A stretch of 64,000 bases of DNA from Paenibacillus sp. FSL R5-0517 (GTDB taxonomy: Bacteria; Bacillota; Bacilli; Paenibacillales; Paenibacillaceae). The position numbers and the translations under genes are program-made. Shown here piece after piece: positions 34,058 through 44,000 of the stretch (its first letter is position 1; each line of letters opens with the position of its first letter). Under the pieces are notes generated by a model that had not been told where the DNA came from, searched no databases, and was given only the letters and a program-made list of their open reading frames with translations. The stretch spans positions 4,216,001 through 4,280,000 of the forward strand of contig NZ_CP150235.1 in NCBI RefSeq assembly GCF_037974355.1, in the 5' to 3' direction.

Positions 34058-36016
34058 TTACACCATCATTTTGCGCAGAGAAGCGATATATCTCGAACGT
34101 ATAACGATGAAATAAAACGTCTGTGCAAGTACAAAGGCACCAAATACAGTCAACACCGGCATCGTATAATTGGTAATACCGAATTCAGTAAGAAATGGCT
34201 TAACCACGACCAACGTTTCAATGATAGCTACCCCGATCGGTAAAAAGAACAGAATAGCAATCTGAACGGTGGATGATCGTTTCATCTCCTGGAAACTGAG
34301 ACCCATTTTCGAAAGAGAATGCACCATCTTTCCATCCGCTTCAAGATCGGTATGCAGTCTGAAATACAGAAAGCTTGCTGAAGAGATGGAGAAGATCAAT
34401 CCGATAAATATGCCCAAGAAGGTAAATAGTGCTGTCCCCTGTCTGAATCTTTCAAAATCACCGTACCGTGTACTCAGATATCCGGAGTAATTCTCATCCG
34501 AAGCATTATCGCTTCGAATGGTATCTGCGGACGAAAGTAACTGATCGCTAACCATGGCTTCCGAGGAGTGCCGGTCAGGTACTGCATGACCCCAGGCAGG
34601 AATCTGATACAGAACTTTGCCAGATAACCTATTTTCATGGACCTGTTGTGTAATCTCTTCAAACTTCTCATCCGGGAGGACAACTACACCTGTTGAATAG
34701 ATTAAGGTTGCAAACCTTGGCTCCACATCTGTAGCTGTAACTCTTGCTTGCATTGGGCCAGCTTCTAGATTCAAGGTCAATGTGTCTCCTTCCGAAAAAT
34801 TGTGAAACCTGTTGCGATCGATCTGAGCCTGATCCTTCTCATTCCGGGAATCTACGAACAATGCTGAATTTGAATCCAATTGGAATGTCTCTTTTCCTAG
34901 AATTGTATTGAATCGGTTGTAGTGACTAAGTGGCATAACCGAGACAGCACTCTGATCCGCATCCGACCAGAAGTACTCTAGATACATTTGCTGATAATCC
35001 AAGCCTGCGGCTTCAAGTGCTGAATTAATAGCGCTCATATCCATTTGATCCGTAGGTGTGTACACATTGTACTGGATTGCAAAATCGTTATTGGTAAATT
35101 GCTCCCGGTTCTCTTGATCCAGTGACAAAATCACAACTGCACTCATCGAAGCAATCGCAATGACCACGGTCACCATAAAGAGCATGCGAGCATTATCCTT
35201 CATTTTGTAACTCATCTCTGAGATCCATAACAGACGAGTACCGTGCCATACCGTTTTACGATTACGCTTTAATACCCGTATAATGAGCACGGAAAGTTGT
35301 GAGTAGAAAAAATACGTCCCCGCGATGCCTGTTACTGCTGCGAGTAAGATCGTACCGCCGCTCAATTTACTGCGGAGTACTACAAATCCGATTGTAAGTA
35401 ATGTCAGGCCCAGAAGTGAGAAAAACCACGAAGCTTTGGGTTCTTTTTTAGGTTTGTTGGTGCCTGTCAAAAGCTCTAACGTCCGTTTGTTTCCGATAAA
35501 TATCAATGTGAAAAGTGAAATGCAGAAAAATAATAACAGAAATGCCCCGATCGTAATCAGAATCGCTTTCACCGGAAAATAGAAGGGCAGATCATCCATC
35601 CCGATAAAACGAGTGGTTAACATCAGGAACAGCTTCGACAACAACATGCCTCCGCCGATACCCGCAATAATGGAAAGACAGCCGATCAACATATTTTCCA
35701 ATATAATTAATTTCCGAATCTGTCCAGGCTCCGCACCAAGTATGGTTAGAATGCCAAACTCCTTGTTCCGTGATTTGAGAAAAGCACTGATGGAATACAT
35801 GACAAAGAAAAATGCAAACACATATACAATGATCGAAGCCACCTGCATCCCCATAGCAGTTGTGTCACCCATCGGCAACTCTGTCACATACGGATGATAG
35901 ATGAACACTGCATAAGCGAAGAAAATCATGACCATAAACACACTGCTTAGAAAAAAAGCAATATACGCTCGCCCATTGCGGCGAATGTTATTAAACGCGA
36001 ACTGAGGAAAGCTCAT
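34058..36016 (-). CDS. BceB-like FtsX-family ABC permease
   Basis: About ten membrane helices with a large extracellular loop between helices 7 and 8 (about residues 320-520), the hallmark of peptide-antibiotic BceB-type permeases; 652 residues fits. The start is ATG 36016 (MSFPQFAFNNIRRNGRAYIA) with GGGAGGG upstream; the longer open frame to 36151 overlaps the ATPase gene. It pairs with the ATPase at 35991 and with the sensor system at 36955-38663. Together they sense and remove cell-wall-active peptides. Confidence 0.85.
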   Translation of the reverse strand: MSFPQFAFNNIRRNGRAYIAFFLSSVFMVMIFFAYAVFIYHPYVTELPMGDTTAMGMQVASIIVYVFAFFFVMYSISAFLKSRNKEFGILTILGAEPGQIRKLIILENMLIGCLSIIAGIGGGMLLSKLFLMLTTRFIGMDDLPFYFPVKAILITIGAFLLLFFCISLFTLIFIGNKRTLELLTGTNKPKKEPKASWFFSLLGLTLLTIGFVVLRSKLSGGTILLAAVTGIAGTYFFYSQLSVLIIRVLKRNRKTVWHGTRLLWISEMSYKMKDNARMLFMVTVVIAIASMSAVVILSLDQENREQFTNNDFAIQYNVYTPTDQMDMSAINSALEAAGLDYQQMYLEYFWSDADQSAVSVMPLSHYNRFNTILGKETFQLDSNSALFVDSRNEKDQAQIDRNRFHNFSEGDTLTLNLEAGPMQARVTATDVEPRFATLIYSTGVVVLPDEKFEEITQQVHENRLSGKVLYQIPAWGHAVPDRHSSEAMVSDQLLSSADTIRSDNASDENYSGYLSTRYGDFERFRQGTALFTFLGIFIGLIFSISSASFLYFRLHTDLEADGKMVHSLSKMGLSFQEMKRSSTVQIAILFFLPIGVAIIETLVVVKPFLTEFGITNYTMPVLTVFGAFVLAQTFYFIVIRSRYIASLRKMMV

Positions 36017-36761
36017 GTGAATTCCCTCCCCAGAAGGATAACGTATCAATGATCCGCTGGAAGAACGTCTGCCGATTATCTCCGCGGTGTACCTCCGCTG
36101 CCAGTTTCCCGTCCTTGATGAATACGATTCGATTGCAATAACTTGCTGCAAGGGGATCGTGTGTCACAAGCATAATGGTCGTTTTCTCCTGCTGATTAAT
36201 CTGTTCAAGCGACTCCATGACAGCCTGAGATGAAGTGGAATCCAATGCGCCCGTAGGTTCATCCGCCAATACAATTGAAGGCATATTGATCATGGATCTC
36301 GCAATGGCTGTGCGCTGTCGCTGACCGCCCGAGATTTCGTACACCCGTTTATCCAGAATATGATCAATCCCAAGCTTGGTTGTAATGCGTTGTAGTCTAC
36401 TCTCCATCTCCTTCAGTTTGACCTTGTCCAGTGTCAATGGAAGTACAATATTCTCGGCAACCGTCAGCGTGTCCAACAGATTGAAATCCTGAAAGACAAA
36501 CCCGAGTTCCCGCCGCCGGAACATGGCAAGTTCTTTCTTTTTCATATCAAACGGGTTCATGCCATTAATCAGCACCTTGCCTGAGCTGGGTTCATCAATG
36601 GTAGAGACCATGTTTAACAATGTGGTTTTGCCACTGCCGGACGGGCCCATAATGCCCACAAACTCACCTTGCTTGATTGTCAGATGAATATCACTAAGGG
36701 CTTGAGTCTGCACTTTGCCCTGATATACTTTGCTTAGTGCTGATACTTGTAACATTTCCAT
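35991..36761 (-). CDS. BceA-like ABC transporter ATPase
   Basis: A complete ABC ATPase: Walker A GPSGSGKTTLLN, signature ISGGQRQRTAIARS, Walker B VLADEPTGALD, and an H-loop His. It belongs to the MacB/LolD/BceA subgroup. It overlaps the permease start by 26 bases. The gap upstream holds an inverted repeat that is a candidate operator. Confidence 0.9.
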   Translation of the reverse strand: MEMLQVSALSKVYQGKVQTQALSDIHLTIKQGEFVGIMGPSGSGKTTLLNMVSTIDEPSSGKVLINGMNPFDMKKKELAMFRRRELGFVFQDFNLLDTLTVAENIVLPLTLDKVKLKEMESRLQRITTKLGIDHILDKRVYEISGGQRQRTAIARSMINMPSIVLADEPTGALDSTSSQAVMESLEQINQQEKTTIMLVTHDPLAASYCNRIVFIKDGKLAAEVHRGDNRQTFFQRIIDTLSFWGGNSHELSSVRV

Positions 36762-36847
36762 GTGTATTCCCCTCCGAATTTATTACTCTTTATATGTTAA
36801 TCCTATTCTTATCCTAACTGACCTTCCGTAACGGTGCTATCGAATTA

Positions 36848-36877
36848 CCTTAAACTTTCCTTACAGTACGTTTAAGG
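36848..36877 (-). promoter_or_regulatory. Inverted repeat upstream of the ABC genes
   Basis: Arms CCTTAAAC (36848-36855) and GTTTAAGG (36870-36877) flank a 14-base centre in the gap between the ATPase gene and the histidine kinase gene. A BceR-like regulator is the likely ligand; the known BceR motif (TNACA-N4-TGTNA) is not matched exactly. Confidence 0.4.
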
Positions 36878-36913
36878 TTCTGTTCCCCTGCCTCCATAAC
36901 TTTTGGTATCTAT

Positions 36914-36944
36914 AAAAAAAAACACCTCACCCACGGCTGTGGGC
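36914..36944 (-). terminator. Terminator of the sensor-system operon
   Basis: On the minus strand CCCAC pairs with GTGGG around AGCC, followed a few bases later by nine T. It separates the sensor genes from the transporter genes. Confidence 0.65.
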
Positions 36945-36954
36945 AAAGCGCTCT

Positions 36955-37953
36955 TTACTGCGGAACTTTCGTATGAACCCAGCTGAATCTAACCAATGTT
37001 CCCTTATTCAGCTCTGAAAACAACTCTACCCGGTTATCCAGGCGTGCACTAATCTCACGAACCAGATATAATCCCATTCCCGTAGATTCATGGTATTGCC
37101 TGCCCCGTTCACCTGTAAAATAGGGATTGAACACACGATGAATATCCTCGGACGAGATGCCGATTCCCTCATCCTGAATATCCAGGATGGTACGTTCTTC
37201 CTGCTGGTAGCCGGTAATGATCACTTTTTTGCCTGATTTGCTATCGGAATAGTTCACCGCATTGGTCAGGATCTGGGTGAACATGAACCGCAGCCACTTG
37301 GAATCACTATAGATCTTAAGATCTTCCTCCATGCGGATATCCGGCTTAATACCTCTGCGTATAAACAAACGTCGGTTCTCTGCAATGCTGCTCCGAAGTA
37401 CCTCTTGCAGAGATAGCAGCTCCACACGAAAATCTCCTTCGAACTGTTCAAGCCGGGATGAATGTAAGACCATTTCAAGTCCTTTACGCATTTTATCCAG
37501 CTCATCCTGAATGCTGCCAGCTGTCTCATCTTCCACGTCTTCCAAGGTCAGTTGGATAATAGACAACGGTGTCTTCATCTGATGAACCCAGCGATTCATA
37601 AATACCACCTGCTGTTCCTTGCTAGTACGTAACTGACCAATCTCGTTCTGCCGATTACGCTCCAGTTCGTGTAACAATTCCTGGATAGCCTCAGCTACAA
37701 CCGAATTTCCAAGGGTCTGAAAAGACTCGTTTACCCATTTACGTGGTTGTTGAAGTAGATGATAATACGCTCGTAGCTGGAAGTAACGTACGACCAGATA
37801 GACCAGTAACACAACGGTACTAATCAGCATGCCATAGAGGATAATTTTCATCGGACGATCTTCACCAGAGAGCCAATATACACACGGAACAAGCAGCATC
37901 TGCAGCACATAAAATCCAACTAACATCTGGTGGTCTTTCAGAAAAAGTTTCAT
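36955..37953 (-). CDS. BceS-like intramembrane-sensing histidine kinase
   Basis: Two membrane helices (about 10-30 and 38-58) with almost no extracellular loop, the defining feature of intramembrane-sensing kinases. The H-box is FMNRWVHQMKTPLSIIQ, followed by an ATPase domain with NAVNYSDSKSG, DEGIGIS and GMGLYLVREI. It overlaps the response regulator by 4 bases. It is expected to sense antimicrobial peptides through the paired ABC transporter. Confidence 0.85.
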   Translation of the reverse strand: MKLFLKDHQMLVGFYVLQMLLVPCVYWLSGEDRPMKIILYGMLISTVVLLVYLVVRYFQLRAYYHLLQQPRKWVNESFQTLGNSVVAEAIQELLHELERNRQNEIGQLRTSKEQQVVFMNRWVHQMKTPLSIIQLTLEDVEDETAGSIQDELDKMRKGLEMVLHSSRLEQFEGDFRVELLSLQEVLRSSIAENRRLFIRRGIKPDIRMEEDLKIYSDSKWLRFMFTQILTNAVNYSDSKSGKKVIITGYQQEERTILDIQDEGIGISSEDIHRVFNPYFTGERGRQYHESTGMGLYLVREISARLDNRVELFSELNKGTLVRFSWVHTKVPQ

Positions 37954-38663
37954 TTCCCTTGTCCTTGTGCAGAAGCGCCCAGATCCAACACGCGATAACC
38001 CGCTCCGCGAACCGTCTCCAAAATCTCTTCTGCTCCCAGTTCCTTCAACTTCCGACGTACACGTGTAATATAGACATTCAACGTATTATCATCAATAAAA
38101 TGCTGATCTTCCCACATCTGTTCTAGCAATTTTTCCCGGCTGACCACTCGACCTGCCTTCACCATCAGCGCTTGCACCAGTATCGCTTCCTTCTGAGTCA
38201 GTTCTGTTGAGCGTTCATCATATTCCAATACGAATCGCTCAGGATAGAGAATCATGGGACCGTTATTCACTTTCACTTCCTGCTGCACAGCAGCGTAAGA
38301 ACCATAGGCTCTGCGCAGCTGACTGCGGACTTTGGCAAGCACAACTTCATATTGAAAAGGTTTTGTAATATAATCATCCGCTCCATGTTCCAATGCCATA
38401 ATCTGATCCATGCCGCTATCCCGAGCAGATATGAATAAAATGGGACATATGGAATGTGTACGTATCTGTCTGCACCAATAGTAGCCATCAAATTGAGGCA
38501 AGTTCACATCCATCAGCACAAGATCCGGTTCCATCATCACGAACTCATCCAATACATGACGAAAATCACCGGTGACCTGTACCTGGAATCCATTTCGGTT
38601 CAGATAAGCCGCCAGCAATCCTGCAAGCTTGGCATCATCTTCAACCAACAATATCGATTGCAT
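37950..38663 (-). CDS. BceR-like OmpR-family response regulator
   Basis: A receiver domain (acidic DD near residue 8, phosphoacceptor Asp in LVLMDVNLPQFDG, Lys in ITKPF) and an OmpR winged helix (DNTLNVYITRVRRKLKELG). It is paired with the kinase downstream by a 4-base overlap. Confidence 0.9.
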   Translation of the reverse strand: MQSILLVEDDAKLAGLLAAYLNRNGFQVQVTGDFRHVLDEFVMMEPDLVLMDVNLPQFDGYYWCRQIRTHSICPILFISARDSGMDQIMALEHGADDYITKPFQYEVVLAKVRSQLRRAYGSYAAVQQEVKVNNGPMILYPERFVLEYDERSTELTQKEAILVQALMVKAGRVVSREKLLEQMWEDQHFIDDNTLNVYITRVRRKLKELGAEEILETVRGAGYRVLDLGASAQGQGK

Positions 38664-38746
38664 CGTTAACCCTCTTCCCGTTTCCTGACGTCAATGTATC
38701 ACACCTAGTTACCCATTTTAGTTGGAAACGGCTTGGAAATAAAGGG

Positions 38747-39796
38747 TCAGACTACGAGACGCCCCCTTCTCTCTGCCAAACCAATGATAGCCTCCACCCC
38801 TGAGTTGAACTCAAGAAAGTCCTGCTCAACCCCATCGCTGAAAATAACTCCGTCCTCCGGCATCTGGGATACAATGTGCAATGGTTGCTTCGAATGGATC
38901 TGTCCAAACACCAGGTTGGCCGCAGTCGTTCGGCTTGGAAAAGGTTCACGTACTGAGAAATACAAGTACGGCGCATCCCAGTTAAAATGATTCAGCTCCT
39001 GCCTGCTTCCATGAATGGATGAGGATGCTACAGCAACCTCATCTTCCGAATTCATGTTCTGCCACGCCGCCGATCCTACAATTCCAGTGGCCCCGGCCAG
39101 CACACTTTTGAACCAACCTGTCGATCCCATGCCTGTGGATACAATGATACCGCTGGAGGATTGTTGTTCTACGGATGTACCCAAACGCACTTCATAACGT
39201 GCCGATACATGTGTCTTCCGACCAATGAACAGATCGTTGACACCATATAGATACTGTCCATCATTGAGTTCCACTTTGGCGAGAGTGACTTCTTTCAAAG
39301 TCCGTTGCTTTCGAATGACATCAGGAACAATGAAGCTTAGATCCTCCACAGTAAAAGGTAATAACACCCCGTCCCACCGCATCGGGTCCGGGTTCACGCC
39401 AATGAGCGGCTGCTCGGTTACGTATTTGAGGGTATTGGCTACAAGCCCATCCTGTCCAACCACAACCACGATATCCTGCTCTCCAAAAATAAAGTTCGGC
39501 ACATGTTCCCGATCAATGGTCTGTACACGACCCAATTGCCCCAGTTGCTGCTGCGCCTGCTGCACAGATAACCGATAACGACGGTCTTCCTCCATATAAT
39601 CACTGAAGTCGGCTCCCAGACGTTCGATATAAAACTGAGCTTGCTGCACCGTGTTATATCGAACCACCAACTCTTCCAGTCGGGTCCGACGCTTAACTAG
39701 AATGAGCTTGTGCTCGCTCATTCGATCTTCCGGCGCAGCCTGATGACGTACTGATTTCCCTGCTTGCTCTGTCTGCTCTCTTCTTCCTAATCTCAT
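38747..39796 (-). CDS. NAD-kinase-fold protein paired with an SPFH gene
   Basis: A 349-residue protein. An N-terminal helical region (1-110) is followed by an ATP-NAD-kinase-like core: GQDGLVANTLKY in the position of the usual GGDGT loop, NPDPMRWDG, a VNDLFIGRKTHVSARYEVRL segment, and STGMGSTGWFKS. The altered glycine-rich loop makes normal NAD kinase activity uncertain. It overlaps the upstream SPFH gene by 4 bases (ATGA), so the two are tightly coupled. Confidence 0.7.
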   Translation of the reverse strand: MRLGRREQTEQAGKSVRHQAAPEDRMSEHKLILVKRRTRLEELVVRYNTVQQAQFYIERLGADFSDYMEEDRRYRLSVQQAQQQLGQLGRVQTIDREHVPNFIFGEQDIVVVVGQDGLVANTLKYVTEQPLIGVNPDPMRWDGVLLPFTVEDLSFIVPDVIRKQRTLKEVTLAKVELNDGQYLYGVNDLFIGRKTHVSARYEVRLGTSVEQQSSSGIIVSTGMGSTGWFKSVLAGATGIVGSAAWQNMNSEDEVAVASSSIHGSRQELNHFNWDAPYLYFSVREPFPSRTTAANLVFGQIHSKQPLHIVSQMPEDGVIFSDGVEQDFLEFNSGVEAIIGLAERRGRLVV

Positions 39797-40836
39797 CGCC
39801 CTCTACCTCCCTGATCTCTGCCCGGCGCGGGAGACATCAACCCCTGCAACAGATCCGGCGAGATATTAAGCTGTCCGATCTTGCCTGCATTTTCAGCCAG
39901 CTCCTGGAATGCAAGTGCAATCAGCTTATCGGAATTCATGCCCATGTTTGCCATCGCTTGCAGTACATTTGGTTGTACATTTTGCAATGAGTTCATCACG
40001 GCAGCAATCTCATACGCTTTGGCATCTGCCTCGGCATTGTGATTGGCAATGGTCAATTCAATCAGTTGCTGCTTACGTTCCTCCATCGCTGTATTGAACT
40101 GAAGCTGCTCCTGCTCCATCTCGTTTTGTTTCTGTTTCACCGAGCGTTCTGCATGCAGTTGGGTCTCACGAATTTGCTGTTTCTTTGTCTCCACGGCAAT
40201 TTCGGTGTTCAGTTCGTTCTCCTTCACTCGGCGTTCCTGTTCAATTGATGCATTGCGACGCACATACAGCGCTTCATCAGCCTGACGCAAAATCTCTTCC
40301 CGCGCTTGTGCTTCCAATGCACGCATCGTCTCTTTATTGGGCAAAATGGCCAGGATGGATAGACTCATCAGCTCAACGCCCAGTTTCTCCAACTCTTCAC
40401 TCTGCACAACTTCACGTTTCATGCTGCTTGCCAGCCGTTCACTGGATTGAATGGCCTCCTTCAACGGCATTTTCTCCAGATATTTCTTAGTTAGTACTTT
40501 CGCTGTGGTGATTACCCGTTGATCCAGTTTGCCGGGGTCGTCGGAAATATACCGATTCTTGCGCAAATTGTACGTGTAATTCAGGCTCTGTGTTATTTTC
40601 AAATAATCTACAATGCGATAGCTCAGTTGTCCCTGCACTGTAACGGTCTGATAGTCCGCCGTAATCTCTTCGAACATGAATGGTACATCCACCGAGGACA
40701 CGGGCAGCACCACTACCGATGTGGTCGGCTCATAATAATAGAAAGACAATCCCACACCTTGACGTTGTACCTTGCCATTTTTCACTTTCATTACATATTC
40801 ACTGGGTTGGAACTTCGCAAATCGGAATCCAAACAT
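39793..40836 (-). CDS. SPFH/band-7 domain protein
   Basis: Residues 1-170 form an SPFH domain beginning near the N-terminus without a clear membrane helix. Residues 175-290 are a charged coiled coil (EQERRVKENELNTEIAVETK) followed by a Gln/Asn-rich stretch. It is cytosolic or peripherally membrane-bound. It is not similar in layout to the zinc-ribbon SPFH gene at 5636. GAGGAATGAGCC precedes the ATG. Confidence 0.85.
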   Translation of the reverse strand: MFGFRFAKFQPSEYVMKVKNGKVQRQGVGLSFYYYEPTTSVVVLPVSSVDVPFMFEEITADYQTVTVQGQLSYRIVDYLKITQSLNYTYNLRKNRYISDDPGKLDQRVITTAKVLTKKYLEKMPLKEAIQSSERLASSMKREVVQSEELEKLGVELMSLSILAILPNKETMRALEAQAREEILRQADEALYVRRNASIEQERRVKENELNTEIAVETKKQQIRETQLHAERSVKQKQNEMEQEQLQFNTAMEERKQQLIELTIANHNAEADAKAYEIAAVMNSLQNVQPNVLQAMANMGMNSDKLIALAFQELAENAGKIGQLNISPDLLQGLMSPAPGRDQGGRGR

Positions 40837-40855
40837 GGCTCATTCCTCATTTCTT

Positions 40856-40916
40856 AATATTGTCGTTTTGATATTATCGAAATGATAACAAATGAATTTG
40901 ATATTGTCAATACGAC
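40856..40916 (-). promoter_or_regulatory. Repeated ATATTRTC elements, likely operator
   Basis: ATATTGTC or ATATTATC occurs at 40856-40863, 40871-40878 and 40901-40908. The ends form a 17-base inverted repeat (GTCGTTTTGATATTATC at 40862-40878 with 40900-40916, 14 of 17). It lies 20-80 bp upstream of the SPFH gene, so a dedicated regulator is inferred. Confidence 0.45.
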
Positions 40917-40988
40917 ATTAACAAATGATTCATATGCCTATGTAGAGAAATGGATGAAGTCTGAACCTCTTCTTTCCACAAAACAAAG

Positions 40989-41012
40989 AGACCGAATCCG
41001 TTGATTCGATCT
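40989..41012 (-). terminator. Terminator of the galactanase gene
   Basis: On the minus strand AGATCGAATC pairs with GATTCGGTCT (one G-T pair) around AACG, then CTTTGTTTTG. Confidence 0.75.
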
Positions 41013-41033
41013 CCTTACCTGCTTTGTTATTTT

Positions 41034-44000
41034 CTAATACAGTCGTTCCATCAATCTGGCTACTGCAACAGCCCCTTGTGCACGGTTCGCCGTTTCTTTC
41101 GGAGCAAACGTGCCATCAGGCATGCCATTCAGCAGTCCAAGTTGTTGCATCGAGGCTACAGCCTCTTTGGCGTATGGCGCGATCTCATCGTTGTCTGCAA
41201 ATACCATATTTCCTTGTACAGAATGGGTCGCATTCTCACGCTGCACAACCTGAAGAGCTCTATTCAGCATAACGGCCATATCTTCTCGTGAAATGCGTTC
41301 GTTGGCCCCGAAGCTTCCATCCGCTCGGCCTTGAATAATGTTCATTTCAATGCCAAGTCGTACTGAATCCGCATACCACTGCTCTTCCTTCACATCCGCT
41401 GGGAGCGAAATGGATGCATCGGACTGGCGTGCATCACCAATGCCTTTAATAATCATTTGCAAAAATTGTGCTCTGGTCAGTTCACCTTGTGGGGCAAAAC
41501 GAGTTGCGCTCATCCCCATAATAATTCCTTTACCGTAGAGGTTCCGCACTTCTTGGAGAGCCCAATTGTAATTTTGCAAATCATGTAGTGGCACGTCAAC
41601 TTCTGCTATGACAAAACTGCCGGATTCCAGCGGTTTGAACGCCATCGTCTTCGTTTTGTCATCGTACATGGAGTACGTAACAGGTGTCATCTCCCCAGTT
41701 GGAGATATAGAATGTACGATCATAACCACATCATTCAGCTTAGGCTGCTCTACACTGGATAGAGCAACTTCAATCGCTCTGTTTGTCCATGATATTGGCT
41801 TATTGTTCATTAATAAATTCACATCAACAATCGTATGATGACCGATTGCTGCTTTTTGAGATGTGGATAATGCATCTGTTGATCCTTTTGCCACTACAAT
41901 GTCGAACGTTCCCGCAGTCTCCGCAATGGTTAGCGGCAGTGATTTTAGAGGAACACGAACGGTAGTGTGTCCTACGACTACATCCAGAGATTTTACTTCC
42001 TCGGAACGAACCCATGCTGCCAATTGACTTGCAGCCAATTGGAATGTAACTGTGTTGGCTGTATTAGGAACATCTGCAATCAACTTCAATGTACGATTTC
42101 CTGCATCCGTGGACTGCAGTGCCTGAGTTAATTGGGATGCATCCGGACGAATCGAATACTTGTCATCCCCGGTTGCTGTTCCTTTTATTGTTATTGAACC
42201 CTTCTCTGGTGCAGTGCCCGATCCAACGGGTGGGGTTACAACCGGATTACCCGTCGAAGGAGCTGTGCCCGGGTTGGAAGGTTGTGAAGGTACACTTGGT
42301 TGGGATGGCTGACCAGGGCCAGGTGTGCTATCTTGACGCACAAGCTTACTCACAGCATCTTGTAACGACCGATCCGCATTGCTTACATCTTGCGTTGAAG
42401 ATTCAACATCCAGCATGAACGCCTTCGCTTCAGAAAGCGCCTTACTGAATACATTCCAGCTTGAAGTCGTGTAATCCGTTTGTTTTAATTTCTCAGCGTT
42501 ATCTACAGTAACTTGCAGTGCAGATTTGTCCGCCGGGAACGTACCGTAGGCTTCAAATTCCATGAATCCTACCCATGTAGGACCTGCTGTAATCGTTACG
42601 CGAATATAACGTCCCTCCGTGCCTTCTGGAAGAACATGGCTAGGTGCGGTCGATACAACCACATCATTTGTGGTGTCCACTACTTTCACAAAATTTTGGT
42701 TATCATTGGACACTTCAATCTTGTATTTGATGCCGCCACTCCACATCGACATCTCGATCTTGCGAAGGTTAGCAACCTGTCCCAAATCCACTTGCCACCA
42801 GCGATCAATACTATTATCTGTTCCCCATGAAGTGTTCGGATTGTTGTCAATCGCACCTTCAGGTGAGTTGGCTTGATTGCCTCCTGTCCCTGCACTGCTT
42901 GAAGCCGTTGCCGTTTTGCCCGTTGTGAGAGCCTCCAGAGAGACCAGATTAGTAAAGGCCTGTTTCAACGTACTCAGTGCTGAATTCACTTCAGACTGGA
43001 CAACAGCTTGGTTATCTCGGACCTGAATCGCCGCCTTCAAAGATTGTTGCAATACAGACCAGCTCCGACGTGTATATGAGGATTCATTCTGCTGCTGCAT
43101 TTGTTGAATGTACTGGTGCAGTTGCGTTTTGTCGACATTGGATAGACCTTGAATGGCATCATGCAAACGTTTAACCGCTGTATTTGCATCCGTCTGTGTT
43201 GCTCTTGAATCATTCAAGACCTGATCAGCGCCTTCCAGTGCTTTGGTCAATACCGCCCAAGTGGCCGCAGACCAGTCAGCCTGCTGATACGTACGCCCTT
43301 CCGCTAGTTTGGCTCGAAGCTCGTCAAGCTGCGGGGTGATAACCTGCATTTGCTGCATCACATGTTCTAATGCTGTTGTTGCTGCATCTGTATCCGCTTG
43401 AGACACTCCACCTGGCGTGTATGCCTGTTCGTATATTGCATTCGCTGAGGTGATTGCCGGAGCCAGAGTACCCCAGCTTTCAGGAATAAAATCAGTCTCG
43501 ACTAATGATTCGGCTCGTGCAAGCGCCGCAGCCAGTTGTTGGCGGTCTGCCGGCAGAAGATTTAATCCGCGTTTGTACACATCAAGGGACCATAATGCTC
43601 TGCCTTCATACGAATGGCCGCCGTTAGCCGGAAATTCATCGTAGTCAAACATCGCTTGGTTCTCCCATGCATTCCCTTCAGATGCAATCCAGCCTACACC
43701 GGCCGGAATCCATGCTGGCTCCCAGTAGAAGAAACCTGCACCATGATTATTCGGCACATTTGCAATCATGTCCATAATGCCGGCGATGGCATCATATTGA
43801 CCTTGAACGGTTGCGGGGAAGTCTGCTCCCCCTACATGAAGCGCTTCGTCCGACCCGATGATGTTTCCATGCGCGTCCCCGTTTTTGTAGGAAAACGGAT
43901 ACGATGTCTCGGCGATAATCACGTCTTTTTGGAACTTGTTAGACACTTCATTCATGGTCTTCTGCACATCGGCAAATGTCCCATGCCAGAATGGATAATA

